Assembly (NCBI RefSeq): GCF_900155655.1 | Contig: NZ_LT706987.1 | Span: forward strand, 3,036,991 to 3,076,664 | Direction of reading: 5' to 3' | DNA: 39,674 nucleotides | From: Prevotella ihumii | GTDB lineage: Bacteria > Bacteroidota > Bacteroidia > Bacteroidales > Bacteroidaceae | Part shown: positions 7,706 through 18,551 of the stretch, piece after piece | Position numbering within the stretch: the first letter of the stretch is position 1 | Layout: the number at the start of each line of letters is the position of its first letter | Notes under the pieces: model-generated | Databases searched by the model: none | Told to the model about the DNA's origin: nothing | Seen by the model: only the letters and a program-made list of their open reading frames with translations | Program-made: the position numbers and the translations under genes

Positions 7706-10700
7706 TGAAAATGGATTTTAATTTTTTGTTTTGTCCGATTAACTCTGAAACCGTTTTATAGTACAACTTAGACCCTGGTAATTTCGGAGATCTTCTTATT
7801 AAATCATGATGTTCATCATTACCAGACAAATTCTTCCATATTTTTTCAGCAACCTTGTAATTATCGGTTTTCATATATGTATCCAGCACACCTGAATATC
7901 TAGACAGATGTACAGAAAACTCATGGGTAACGGTCTCTGTTAGTTCATCCGACGAATAGGATAAATCAAATATTATTGTAAATTGAGGCTTACCATCTTG
8001 ATCTTTAGACATTTGCGTTTGGGCTGCAATCCAAGATCCATCATTGTCAAGAAATTTGGCTGTGCGAATTTGTTGATCAGTGAATGCCTCTTCATCCAAA
8101 ACAAGATCAAATTTCGCGTATTTCCCATTTCCTTTCACCCCAAAAATAGTCTTACCTTTTTCCGTGAAGTCGGCCAGCACCTTCTTTCCATACGTTGTCT
8201 TTGCAAAAGCCTTCATCGCCTTACTAAAATTTTTCGGACTTCTATAATAACTTACAGGCTTTTTACTATCATTAACATACAACTTTGGAATTACTTTATT
8301 GCCATCAGGATCGACAAGATTAATTGGATTCTCTAATGTGTATATATATCCACCAGCAGTGACATATTTCTCCGCCAGCGGATCCACCCCATACCAAATA
8401 CTTGCCACAGGATTCATGTACCTTGCACCATAGTAGTACAGACCAGTCTCTTCATCGAACTGTTTGCCGTTGAACTTATACGGCAGGTCTTCGGAGCTGC
8501 TATGCTCGTCAACTAACAGCTCACCATAAGGCAGGTAGGCATCATACTGAGTGATATTGGCTTTATCGTCTGTGATGTAAGACGTTGAGCCGAGGTGGTC
8601 ACTGTGATAGAAGAAGGTTTCTTCTTTTGTAGTGTCATTAGGGATGTAGCCGTAACCAGCCTGTGGGTCATCAGGGTTGCTCGGGTCATTCCAGCTTACA
8701 GGTGGACCGGGGTTGGTATTCGGTGTGGTGTTGGGGCGTGGAGTCTGAATCCAACCCTGTGGCACATCATGGTTGCCGAGTTCTGTGAGGACGGCATTAT
8801 AACCAACACCCGTGTTCTCCGGGTCACCATACGCACCCTTCTCTGTAGGTACACCAGGGGCAATGCCCTGCTGCTTATAGTACGCCTCTTTCTGTGTCTG
8901 TATCTGATTCATACGTTCAGCATAGTCCTGCTGACCAGCGGTTACATATGAGCCGTTGCGTCCATAGACGTTATTGAACAGACCTGTTCCTATCCTTGAA
9001 GCAACTCGTTTGTCGCCAATAAAGTAATGCTTCGTAAAGCGGTTCTTGTTGATGCTGATTATCGAAGCAGGATAGAGCGTGAAGTTATCCGTCTCATGGA
9101 AGGTGATGCCTTGCGGAGCACCGTTGATATACACACCTTCCATCGTACCATAACTCTTCATAATGCGTTCGCCGGCAGCGTTATACGTATAGCGTGAGGT
9201 TTTGCCATTATCAGAGAGTACCATCAGGCGGTTGTCCTCGTCCCAGTACATTTCACGGGTAGCGTTGGTCGAATCGTTCGTTACCAGCGTTGGATTACCG
9301 TTGGCATCATAGGTGTAATGGTCGTGACCAATCTGCGTTGGAGCCGTCGGGTGGTTACTGTCCTCATACTTATAAGCGAAGTTATAAGACTTAGCAGTTG
9401 TCGTTGAGTCCACCTTCTGCACCTTCGTCAGCGGCTCGCTCATCCGTCCGAACGACATCACCATATCATACGATGCACGCTTAGCCTTACCGCTGGCATG
9501 AACAAGACGGTTCAACTCATCATACTCATACGTATGCGAACTCCTTCCTCCTAACTTCGCCTCGTTGAGTTTCGTCAGCGACGTTGGGTTGGCAGCATTC
9601 GTAATACCAAGGATATTATCCACAGCATCATAGCGATACTTGTTCTCCATCACAGTCTGACCGTCCGCTGTAAGGTTCATCACCTGCAGACGCTCACGCT
9701 GCTTGTCGTAGGTATAGGTAGTCTCCATGCCATTACCAAGCTTCGTATAGACCGTATGACCCTCCTTATCGTAACCTATCCTATCAACAATAACGCTCTG
9801 ACGTCCCTGTTTATTGCTCGTCATACGCTCAACCTGTCCAGCAGCATTGTAGTGATAAGTCACCACTTCACCGTCAGGATAAGTCATCGTCTGCACACGG
9901 TTCCAACTATCATACGTAGCACCATAGACATAAGTCCTGATATCTGCCACGCTCGCCATGACTGTACGGATAGTCTTCGTCACCTCACCCTGTCCGCCAT
10001 AGTAATAGGCTTCACCGCCACTCGCATCCTCTACGAGGGCAAGACGACCGGCACGGTTATACTTATCGCCAGCCTTACCATAGGTATAAGTAACACGGTT
10101 GAAGAGATTTTCTGGATAAAGTACCTCATGGAGTCGCTCGAAGTCGTAGGTGTAAGAGATGTAACCCTTGTCAGATATCGACTTTCTAAGCTCTGCCGTG
10201 AGCTTCGTCAGGAGGTTGCCTGCCGCATCATAGGTCATATCCGTCTCACCAGCATCAGGATGATTCACCATCAGTTTCCGACCAAGCAAGTCGTATGCAT
10301 ACTTCGTCTCCCTACCGTTAGGATGCTGAACCGTCAGCACCTGTCCGACAGGGTCATAGTTGTACTTCACCGTGATATCCTCACCACGAGCATGCTGCAC
10401 TGTCTCACGGTTGCGTCCCTTGGCATCGGTATAGCTCTCCGCATGTCGTCCCAGTGCATCCGTGACTGTTGTCTGGAGCATCGGCTCACCGTCATGACTG
10501 CCGATAGAGTAAGCCGTACGTGTCACACTGCCGTCAGCAAGCGTCACACTCGTGGTACGGTCGTGTGTATCATACTCCGTCTTTGCCTGCAAATCACCTG
10601 TAGCATGATTGTAAGTGGCGATGTTACCATGACTCTCCGTCATTGGGTAATAAGCCGCAACATTACGTCCGAAGGCATCGATGACAGCCCTTCCACTGAC

Positions 10701-13700
10701 GATAGAGACTTTCTGATTGCTGCCACCAGACCACACCACACCCGTCTGTTTCGTCTGGACGGCACGCATCAGCGAGTCGGCAAAGGTATAGGTATCTATG
10801 TTGCCTTCCTTAGAATAATGGATGGTATGTGCCTTGCGTTCTGCGGGGAAGTATTCAAAGCGGATAGTAAACGGCTGACCGCTCTCTATCTCATACGGAG
10901 CACGGACAGTCTGCTGTCTGCCCAGTGCATCGTAGGTGTATTCCATCTTCTGCCCGTTAAGGTCGGTCGTTACAGATGGAGCATTCCAAAGACCATCATA
11001 AGCCGTACTGGAGCTATAGCCGTATGCATCCTTGACATTTGTCACAAGACTATGATAGCGGTCGTCATACGTATAAGCATAGAACATACGCTGATGATTA
11101 TAGTTCTCAGGCTTCGTCATGCGTGTGATGTTACCATAGCCATCGTAAGTCATGTTATAGACAGAAGGCTTGTCACCGTTATGAAGCATGATCTCCGTTA
11201 TCTCACCGTTGCCATCCACCTTCGTTGAGCGTTCACGGTAAGTCTTACCGCCACTGCTGACAGTGATATGGCTCGGAACACTGACAATATACTTGTCGGC
11301 TATCTCATGATAGTTGATGTTTGCCTCTAAACTATAATCAGTTGTTGTCTCCTTATATCCCTGTAGGTTACCATAGTCATCGTAAATATTATTGACCGCA
11401 ACCGCCAGACTGTCCCCACTATTTACATCAAAGTTACTCTGAACAAGCGTCTTTAGAGCAGGGAAGACAACAGCATCTGTCGTATTATTACCAACGGCGA
11501 GTGTCTTCAGGTCGTAGTCATAGACAGCACCCTGCAGTTTCTTTCCATCAGCGGTATAGAGATACTCGCTCGTAACAAGTCCATGCGCATAGTAATCCCT
11601 GTTCTTACCATAAGTCTGTACGGAGTAACGATAGAGTCTGTCACCGTTCTCAGTGTCTATCTGATTGGTACGTACCTGCTTGAAACCATAGAAGTCACGC
11701 TCACGGCGGTCACGATAGCCACCACTATATTCAAAGGTGTTCCTGCTTCGTATTGCTCCGTTCTCTTTGTATCCACCCGTCGTCTCAACCGATGACATCA
11801 CCCAGCGGCGTCCTGGCAAATCGTAACTTGGAGTTGTCTGCTCATACCCGATATTGATATGTCCGCCGAAAGGAAGTGTCACAGAGCGCAGCAGGTTCGT
11901 TCTGCCCGTAAGGTTGCGATAAACAACAAGCTGCTTTGCCCCATCAGATATGATAAGATCAGGTAGTCCGTCACCGTCAATATCTCTCAAGGCTGCGCTT
12001 GTAAAACTAACGCCACTTGACCAAGATTTGGTAACCTTAGCTGTAAACCTTAGTTTTAAAAACAAAATATGTATTGGGATGGAGACAGCAAAATTACCAT
12101 ATTGAGAAACGGACGTTGCCAATGACTCATTGAAACTACCTTGTTGCTCTTCGGAATAAGGAATAAATCCCGACCCAGTATTCAACATTATAGTGAACTT
12201 TTCACCACTACGAGTTACCATATCAGGTAAACCGTCGCCATTAACATCTATAAAAGACACATTGTACTTTGTTGTTGTCTTCGTTCCATTGACGCCAAAG
12301 GATATATCGGCATTACCAAGTACCTCGATGGATGTACCAAGTCCTGCACCCCATGTGCTATTTTCAGAAGACTCCAATGACGTAACACCGCTATTCTCTT
12401 CATTTGTAAAGTCATATCCAAGACCAAACTTCACTTTATCACCAAAGAGCATATCAGGAAGTCCGTCACCATTAAGGTCAGTCCAATCACTTTCTGTATG
12501 AGAGGTTCCAGAAGTAAAGTTCCCACTTGCACTCACAGACACACTGGAGATAGCATTACCATTGGATGAATTATGTCCATCACTACCGCCTGATGTTTCA
12601 TCGTCTTGTGGTTTAGGGTTGATACTGATAGCTAAAGCACTCTTTGACGAAGCCCGTTTTGATAGACTAGCATCTGCTCCTATAGTAGAAGAACTTGCTT
12701 TAAATTTTGGTCGATTGACATTTAACTTCATGCGACCTTTCCCAAGTGTACCAGTTGCATTGGTATATTGAGTAACAATATTGCCATCTACCTCCTCTAA
12801 CCAATCAGGATAACCATTACCATTGATATCCATTAGAGCCACCTTGCTATAAGAAGTCTGTGTATTCTTACTGCCACTGAGTCCTGCATAAGAAACTCCA
12901 CCGCTTACACCATAGCCATTACTCTTTGACTCACTCATAAGTACAGGTGCAGACAATTCGCCCGCATTTTTAGCATAATGAACACTGTCAATTATAATAG
13001 CATCCTCGCCGATACGAGAACTACAGATTGTATCTAAAGAGATAAAGACATGCTCAGATCCACCAACATACATCCTCTTGTTTGCATCATATCCCATAAC
13101 AAAGAAGCGCTGTTCGTTGACAGGAGTAAGACTCTTTGCAAGTTGATTGCCATCGTGTGTAGATTTATAATGCTCGGCTATATCCTTATATTTATCCCTG
13201 TCAATGGTCAGTGCTGATACTTCTATTGGCTGGGTGGCATAGGCTTTATTGCCATTATAGGCGAATTGTCCCCATCCTCGGTAGAGCCTTCCATAATCAA
13301 CAGAGTTATACCCAGAAAAAACACAAGCCTCTAACGTATCCACAAGAACACGCTGTTCAGCAGTAACAACTGTAGATGTGGCACTTTGGTAAGAAAGACT
13401 ATCGCGTAAGAAACTAACTTTGGCATGAGTAGATTTAGATAATTCGTTACTTACTGCAAAAGTAGCAGTCACCTTACTTGTATTTAATCGTTTGATAAGT
13501 GTTGTGTCTGTAACTATGATGGTATCTACCTTGAGCGTATTGGAAGTATTCAGACGACAGGTGTGGCGCAATACGGGAAGCCCGTTTTGATCATGTAAAG
13601 TGAGGTAAACTGTAGCAGTATCTGTGTCATTCTTTTTATCTTCACGCACAACGGATAGTGTTGGGACAATGAAAAGTTTAGGACGGTATTGCCTATTCAA

Positions 13701-16700
13701 TACAGTAACACCCTGTTTCAACACTTTACTCTCTGCTATACTTACAGGCTTGTTGAACATCCTACGAGATGCTACAAAACGTACGTTTTCTTGGTCATCT
13801 TCATAATTATAGTTACCCGTCCATTGTACCTTTGTCCAATCAACTGGGGATGTGGTTGTGATTTCAAAGAAGAATGAAACAGAATCTTTCTCATTTATGT
13901 TATCAGTATAGTCATAGGAGCCATTGACAATACTATCAGCAGGAAGTTTAAGTCGTTTTACAATTGTTTCACCATTATGATCCAATCGTGTAACGATAAG
14001 TGTAACATCATCAGAAGTCTTCCCTTTCATATAAGGGGCGTGGAGCGTAACCTTACCAGTACGATTAAATATAGCTACATTGTTTTCACCCTCTATATAA
14101 TCAGCCTTGCTATTATATGTTTTTAAGTCTTCTGACAGATACCGATCCTTGCCAACAGGTAAAGAGACATAAGTAATTATAGGATTCCAAAGAACCTTAT
14201 CATCCTCACCATTATATCGGGACTGAAGACGGAAGAAAATTCTGTCTCCTACTTTTACATCACAATTAAGATTGTTGGTTTTGCTACCAGCTTGTAATAA
14301 AGAGTCGCGGACCATGAAGCCATCACTCTCATGTTGAATGCTGTAGATGATGCCATCACCTTGATTGCTAAGTTTTTTTATAGTACTTTGTATGTTGATC
14401 TTGCCAGCAAAAGGTGCGCACCACATCCGGACGGCATCATTCAGGGGATATTCTTTTTCCAAAGAGTCACGGATAACCTTATAGTCTGGAATAAAATGCT
14501 TATCAATAGGTGCTCCTTCGCCAATAATAGGATTAGCAGTCACATTACTTGCAGGACTAAATACAGGTTTACCGTCTACAATATGATTGAAATAGACCTG
14601 ACCATTGACAGCTATGTCTGTAAGTCCATCACTGTTGAAATCATAAAGATAGGTGGTAGTCTTATCTTGGTCTTTTGAATGTGTATAAGAAATTCCAGCA
14701 GAGGCTTTAAGTTTACTTGAAATACCAAATTCAACAGCTGCATCAGCATTAAAAGAGTGAGTGGTACTATTTCCATCAGAGAAAGAGTTTACCCCTGATA
14801 CCAATATAGTTTTTCCAAAGAGTAAATTCTTTCCATCTGCGCTCATGTTCTTACGATAGAAAAGTTGGTTACCTCGTTTGAAGAGTTTATCGGGTAGTCC
14901 GTCACCATCAATATCTACAAAAGCAACTTTACCTGAATTTGAACTCTTACTATTAGAGAAAGATGGACCAACATTTACTGTTCCAGCAGCGAAGCCAATA
15001 CCTACCATTGTTCCCCAACCCGTAGTGTGGCTTTTTGAAGCTCCACCACCAAGAATACTAAGATTGTCATCACACCCACGAACCGAATGACTGAGGAATG
15101 CTTCGTAATCTTCTCCTTCGGCCTTCCATATCTCTGCCTTAGAAGAGAAAAGCCCATTTTTGAGGTCATTGTAATAGTCAAAGGATTGTGTAGCAACCTT
15201 ACCATCCCTACTATCGTTCTGATCAATGCTCTTTAGCAGCATTTTGCCAAACTGTCCTTCTTCATAGTTTAAGCTATAGCTGCGGAGCTGCTGACCATTA
15301 TTCTTCACTGTGACCTTACGGAGTAGCCCTTTGTCCTTTTGCATAATGCCAAGTCTTCCGCTACTCGTCACATCTTTTCGGTCTGTGGCTATAGAGTCAA
15401 TATTGAATTCAATGCTATACAGTCCTTCCGTCTCTCCGAATCCTGTCCATGTATAACGTTCAGGATAAAGGTTATTGCCAGATTTCATGTAATGGAAAGC
15501 GGCAAAGTTTCCGTGAACATCGGTAACACGGTCAAGTGCCCATTTGATACGGTTCCCTTTGGTGTCGGTAAGAGAAGTAGCATCACTGACATGACCACCA
15601 TGACCACCATAACTGTAGACTGTACCATCCTTACCAGTCACTTCCCAGTAATAGTTCTTCGGGCTGTTACCCTTTCGGATAATCCTACTGAACCCGCCTT
15701 CAGTCATTGGATAGAACTGCTTGTCAGTCTGACGTGACAAAGAGTCGGTCCTACGATAGAGTCGGTCATTGAGTTGCTGTCCCATGAGGAGATAGCTCTC
15801 ACTTTCTGACTTATCATCGAAACGTGGTACACCCCATCGGGTCTCTACGTCAATGCTCTGTACAGGAAGGCTCCATCCATAGCCTACAAAGCTACTGCCT
15901 CCCTCACTGCTGTACTGTAAGCCGGCACTTACACCAATATCATTACGCCCTGAAGGAACTTCGAAAGGATAGGACAGTGTTGCCGTACCATTCTGATTAG
16001 CTGATGGGGCTTCTATCTGCTGAATACCTGCTGCTGGGTCAGCAGCCTTCAGCTCACTGATACCTGTAGGGACATAATTCTGTGTTTCGGGACTCTCTGG
16101 AACCTTGATGATACCGTTGATGACATCCGTAAAGTGTGATGTCTCTGCCATTGCCACCTCACGTTTAGTATCAATACCTTTTGACTGGAGCATTGTCCAG
16201 CGTTGGTGCAGTTCATCATAGTAATAGGTGTGAATATCATCTACAGTATAGCCTTTCGGAATCAACGTGCTGTCGTAAGGTACTGAGATACTTGCCAGAT
16301 GATGGACGAAGTGATTACCATGAGGTAAGAAACGATAACCTGACACCGTATCGGTTCTTGCCATTAAGGTGTCACAGCCACCTGTAACATTCACCATACC
16401 CGTAGGCAAGGTTGGTAGTTCACCTTTTCTAAGTGGTGTAATACTAAGAACTTTACCCTTTGCCATAGCCTCACGTGGAACGGCAAGTTGGGCACGCCCA
16501 ACATTGAGCGTATCGCTGTCAGAGTTGGCAAAGAACTTGCTGACAGTACGTTTGCCTAAGTCTGCAAAAAGTCTTGCAGATTTCCTGTTCGGCTTGTGAG
16601 TATCTACACGATTCCCCTTTTCTTTTCTTGCGATTTCTTCGGAGATTCTCTTCACAGGTGAGTTCTGTACACTGTCCTTAACTTGTTTTCGTAAGGAAGT

Positions 16701-16871
16701 AGCCTTTCGGAAAATGCTATCTTTTTGTACAGAAGAGATTGTATCAGTACATGTAGAATCACTGATTACCGTTTCTTTAGCAGAACGACTACTTCCACCA
16801 TTACAGGAGTTTAGTATGATTCCTGAAAGCAACAGGAACGGAAGGAGGAGTGAATATGTAGAATACTTCAT
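7671..16871 (-). CDS. Giant RHS/Tc-toxin-like surface lipoprotein with a possible metalloenzyme tip
   Basis: The 3066-residue product starts with a lipoprotein signal (LLLPFLLLSGIILNSC, Cys 23). Next come a Ser/Lys-rich linker, a ZU5-like beta region (about 105-250) and an SpvB/TcaC-type region (about 260-460, including SAGLQYSSEGGSSFVGYGWSL). At least six FG-GAP/VCBS calcium-type motifs follow, of the form D-x-N/D-G-D-G-L-P-D, near residues 650, 744, 1346, 1465, 1540 and 1627. Many RHS/YD repeats (about 1690-2600) lead to the RHS core near 2757-2850, which ends in VDPDG. This is the architecture of Tc-toxin B plus C subunits in one chain, in which the RHS shell encloses a cleaved toxic tip. 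The tip (about 210 residues) has THEFSVHLSRY, giving H2983-E-x-x-x-H2988, and a later NDEHHD. A metal-dependent activity is possible but not proven. The gene lies in an operon with two beta-barrels and a type IX-secreted protein upstream and a lipoprotein overlapping its end. Confidence 0.9.
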   Translation of the reverse strand: MKYSTYSLLLPFLLLSGIILNSCNGGSSRSAKETVISDSTCTDTISSVQKDSIFRKATSLRKQVKDSVQNSPVKRISEEIARKEKGNRVDTHKPNRKSARLFADLGKRTVSKFFANSDSDTLNVGRAQLAVPREAMAKGKVLSITPLRKGELPTLPTGMVNVTGGCDTLMARTDTVSGYRFLPHGNHFVHHLASISVPYDSTLIPKGYTVDDIHTYYYDELHQRWTMLQSKGIDTKREVAMAETSHFTDVINGIIKVPESPETQNYVPTGISELKAADPAAGIQQIEAPSANQNGTATLSYPFEVPSGRNDIGVSAGLQYSSEGGSSFVGYGWSLPVQSIDVETRWGVPRFDDKSESESYLLMGQQLNDRLYRRTDSLSRQTDKQFYPMTEGGFSRIIRKGNSPKNYYWEVTGKDGTVYSYGGHGGHVSDATSLTDTKGNRIKWALDRVTDVHGNFAAFHYMKSGNNLYPERYTWTGFGETEGLYSIEFNIDSIATDRKDVTSSGRLGIMQKDKGLLRKVTVKNNGQQLRSYSLNYEEGQFGKMLLKSIDQNDSRDGKVATQSFDYYNDLKNGLFSSKAEIWKAEGEDYEAFLSHSVRGCDDNLSILGGGASKSHTTGWGTMVGIGFAAGTVNVGPSFSNSKSSNSGKVAFVDIDGDGLPDKLFKRGNQLFYRKNMSADGKNLLFGKTILVSGVNSFSDGNSTTHSFNADAAVEFGISSKLKASAGISYTHSKDQDKTTTYLYDFNSDGLTDIAVNGQVYFNHIVDGKPVFSPASNVTANPIIGEGAPIDKHFIPDYKVIRDSLEKEYPLNDAVRMWCAPFAGKINIQSTIKKLSNQGDGIIYSIQHESDGFMVRDSLLQAGSKTNNLNCDVKVGDRIFFRLQSRYNGEDDKVLWNPIITYVSLPVGKDRYLSEDLKTYNSKADYIEGENNVAIFNRTGKVTLHAPYMKGKTSDDVTLIVTRLDHNGETIVKRLKLPADSIVNGSYDYTDNINEKDSVSFFFEITTTSPVDWTKVQWTGNYNYEDDQENVRFVASRRMFNKPVSIAESKVLKQGVTVLNRQYRPKLFIVPTLSVVREDKKNDTDTATVYLTLHDQNGLPVLRHTCRLNTSNTLKVDTIIVTDTTLIKRLNTSKVTATFAVSNELSKSTHAKVSFLRDSLSYQSATSTVVTAEQRVLVDTLEACVFSGYNSVDYGRLYRGWGQFAYNGNKAYATQPIEVSALTIDRDKYKDIAEHYKSTHDGNQLAKSLTPVNEQRFFVMGYDANKRMYVGGSEHVFISLDTICSSRIGEDAIIIDSVHYAKNAGELSAPVLMSESKSNGYGVSGGVSYAGLSGSKNTQTSYSKVALMDINGNGYPDWLEEVDGNIVTQYTNATGTLGKGRMKLNVNRPKFKASSSTIGADASLSKRASSKSALAISINPKPQDDETSGGSDGHNSSNGNAISSVSVSASGNFTSGTSHTESDWTDLNGDGLPDMLFGDKVKFGLGYDFTNEENSGVTSLESSENSTWGAGLGTSIEVLGNADISFGVNGTKTTTKYNVSFIDVNGDGLPDMVTRSGEKFTIMLNTGSGFIPYSEEQQGSFNESLATSVSQYGNFAVSIPIHILFLKLRFTAKVTKSWSSGVSFTSAALRDIDGDGLPDLIISDGAKQLVVYRNLTGRTNLLRSVTLPFGGHINIGYEQTTPSYDLPGRRWVMSSVETTGGYKENGAIRSRNTFEYSGGYRDRRERDFYGFKQVRTNQIDTENGDRLYRYSVQTYGKNRDYYAHGLVTSEYLYTADGKKLQGAVYDYDLKTLAVGNNTTDAVVFPALKTLVQSNFDVNSGDSLAVAVNNIYDDYGNLQGYKETTTDYSLEANINYHEIADKYIVSVPSHITVSSGGKTYRERSTKVDGNGEITEIMLHNGDKPSVYNMTYDGYGNITRMTKPENYNHQRMFYAYTYDDRYHSLVTNVKDAYGYSSSTAYDGLWNAPSVTTDLNGQKMEYTYDALGRQQTVRAPYEIESGQPFTIRFEYFPAERKAHTIHYSKEGNIDTYTFADSLMRAVQTKQTGVVWSGGSNQKVSIVSGRAVIDAFGRNVAAYYPMTESHGNIATYNHATGDLQAKTEYDTHDRTTSVTLADGSVTRTAYSIGSHDGEPMLQTTVTDALGRHAESYTDAKGRNRETVQHARGEDITVKYNYDPVGQVLTVQHPNGRETKYAYDLLGRKLMVNHPDAGETDMTYDAAGNLLTKLTAELRKSISDKGYISYTYDFERLHEVLYPENLFNRVTYTYGKAGDKYNRAGRLALVEDASGGEAYYYGGQGEVTKTIRTVMASVADIRTYVYGATYDSWNRVQTMTYPDGEVVTYHYNAAGQVERMTSNKQGRQSVIVDRIGYDKEGHTVYTKLGNGMETTYTYDKQRERLQVMNLTADGQTVMENKYRYDAVDNILGITNAANPTSLTKLNEAKLGGRSSHTYEYDELNRLVHASGKAKRASYDMVMSFGRMSEPLTKVQKVDSTTTAKSYNFAYKYEDSNHPTAPTQIGHDHYTYDANGNPTLVTNDSTNATREMYWDEDNRLMVLSDNGKTSRYTYNAAGERIMKSYGTMEGVYINGAPQGITFHETDNFTLYPASIISINKNRFTKHYFIGDKRVASRIGTGLFNNVYGRNGSYVTAGQQDYAERMNQIQTQKEAYYKQQGIAPGVPTEKGAYGDPENTGVGYNAVLTELGNHDVPQGWIQTPRPNTTPNTNPGPPVSWNDPSNPDDPQAGYGYIPNDTTKEETFFYHSDHLGSTSYITDDKANITQYDAYLPYGELLVDEHSSSEDLPYKFNGKQFDEETGLYYYGARYMNPVASIWYGVDPLAEKYVTAGGYIYTLENPINLVDPDGNKVIPKLYVNDSKKPVSYYRSPKNFSKAMKAFAKTTYGKKVLADFTEKGKTIFGVKGNGKYAKFDLVLDEEAFTDQQIRTAKFLDNDGSWIAAQTQMSKDQDGKPQFTIIFDLSYSSDELTETVTHEFSVHLSRYSGVLDTYMKTDNYKVAEKIWKNLSGNDEHHDLIRRSPKLPGSKLYYKTVSELIGQNKKLKSIFNDASKYYKKHY
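8689..11546 (-). repeat. 2.86-kb direct repeat, copy 2 (within the full-length RHS gene)
   Basis: Partner of 3752-6609. It covers the RHS repeat region and part of the variable-length linker before the core, so an exchange between the two copies would leave both reading frames open and move everything downstream, including tip and immunity gene. Confidence 0.85.
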
Positions 16872-16955
16872 TATTCTTGCTATTTTGTTTCAGACCTAAA
16901 GGTCTTCAATATATATATACTTGCGTTGGAAAATTTTATAAAATAAAAATGAGAT

Positions 16956-18515
16956 TTACTTCCTCACCAGTTTAAATGTCTTTTCTTTGCTACCACTTTG
17001 CAGTGTCAATAAGTAGACACCTGTCTGTGGAAGATAGACTTTGGTTGAAAAATATGTATCAGGCATATTAGTCTGACGACTGACAAGAGCTCCACCCGTC
17101 GTATAGAGCGCCATATCCAATGGAGCTACTTCGCTCAGTTCCACCTGCACACTGACATATCCATTCACCGTTGGATTAGGACTTACACTTACATTTGCAA
17201 AGATGTCACTACTTCCGTCAGAAGGATTCATGGAAGGAATCTCTGTGATACCTGTCTTCGAAATCTGAAACTCATTCTCAGCCTTGTTGCCCACATGGTC
17301 TGTCGTCGTAAGAAGGTATTTCCCTTCTATGAGTCCATCGGCAGACTGTATGCTGTCGCTTGTAGTACGATTGAAAACAGACATGTGTTCTCTCTGTAGA
17401 GTCATCTTGTAAGGGGCAATACCGCCTGTTACTCTGACAGAAAGTGTTCCTGTGCTACCGCTCTTCTCCGTTGGCTGCACTACTTCTATCGTTGTAAACA
17501 TATCTTTGGCAGCTCGTAGCGTGAAGACATCACGTCTTCCTAACGGTATATTCTTAAAGACAATACTATCACCAACTGTCGTATTTGCCTTATGATAGCT
17601 TAGAGTTTTGACAGGAAAGCTACCCGTTCCTGTAGGGTCAACGGCAAGATAGTAACTCTCACCTTCTGCAAGAGGCTGTATCTGGCGTAGCTGCTTGCTA
17701 TCAGCTACAATATCAACATTAGGCTTATCAATCCGTGTTGCTGTATCCATCCATCTTCTACCGAGCCACTTGCCGTAAGCCTTACTCTGACGGAAAAAAA
17801 GTTTACCATTGTTGTCACCCCAAAGAATACTCTCACCATCTTCAAGAGGCTTGCTCATACTGATTGTAAGAAAACCGTCTTCCTCACAGCTCTTGGCTCT
17901 TGTCTTATGTAAGGCAGAAGCCTTGTCTGAGATAAGACCAGCTATACGGTGACTATAGGCCTTGTTGGTATAACCATTCCAAATAACCTCACTTCTTGAA
18001 TTAAGGTAACTGCTGCGAAGGCTTACGTCATATTTTAAAGCAAGATAGCTTTCCACACGGCAACGTTCTGTATCAGAAAGGCGGCGATCGAAGACGGTAT
18101 ACTCAACAGTTCTACCATCAAGGTCCTTTACAGGTAGTTTGGTGTTTCTATTCCGACCGATATGCAGAGTCTGACCATTGCCAATATTGGAAGAGGTCGT
18201 ATAGCTGTAAAGTCGCATTTCAGGCAGCGAGTCCTTGGCATAATTCATGAAAGTACCATTGCCAAGGTTTGCAGCACGCTCAGTTGTCTGCATACGAGTA
18301 ATAGCTTTTCCGCTTCCAAGAGACCATATTGCCTGCTCCTTTTCGCCATATACCTTACTTACGCCTATATAGGTAAGTCCAGCACCAGCAGAGACACAGA
18401 CAGAGGTAGAATCGTGTGACCATACCATTGGCTTATCTACACCACCAGGGGTCTGAGCAGTAGCAGAAAGAGTGAATAGAAAGAAGAAAACTGCTGTGAG
18501 GTATTTATGTTTCAT
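16956..18515 (-). CDS. Secreted protein with DUF8202-like region and type IX sorting domain
   Basis: The 519-residue product has a clear signal peptide (MKHKYLTAVFFFLFTLSATA, cut before Q). The middle contains RVESYLALKYDVSL followed by a NGYTNKAYSHRIAGL stretch, typical of the DUF8202 region found in secreted Bacteroidota proteins. A later beta-sandwich-like segment (about 340-430, VTGGIAPYKMTL) resembles SprB-type repeats. The last 75 residues (SPNPTVNGYVSV to KTFKLVRK, with YLPQTGVYLL) are a type A sorting domain for the type IX secretion system, so the mature protein should reach the cell surface. It lies 84 bases before the giant RHS lipoprotein gene and behind two outer-membrane barrel genes. 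It may be a surface partner of the RHS toxin; that is inference. Confidence 0.88.
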   Translation of the reverse strand: MKHKYLTAVFFFLFTLSATAQTPGGVDKPMVWSHDSTSVCVSAGAGLTYIGVSKVYGEKEQAIWSLGSGKAITRMQTTERAANLGNGTFMNYAKDSLPEMRLYSYTTSSNIGNGQTLHIGRNRNTKLPVKDLDGRTVEYTVFDRRLSDTERCRVESYLALKYDVSLRSSYLNSRSEVIWNGYTNKAYSHRIAGLISDKASALHKTRAKSCEEDGFLTISMSKPLEDGESILWGDNNGKLFFRQSKAYGKWLGRRWMDTATRIDKPNVDIVADSKQLRQIQPLAEGESYYLAVDPTGTGSFPVKTLSYHKANTTVGDSIVFKNIPLGRRDVFTLRAAKDMFTTIEVVQPTEKSGSTGTLSVRVTGGIAPYKMTLQREHMSVFNRTTSDSIQSADGLIEGKYLLTTTDHVGNKAENEFQISKTGITEIPSMNPSDGSSDIFANVSVSPNPTVNGYVSVQVELSEVAPLDMALYTTGGALVSRQTNMPDTYFSTKVYLPQTGVYLLTLQSGSKEKTFKLVRK

Positions 18516-18551
18516 TTAAAGACCGTTTTAATATGATTGTAGTTATGCTGC

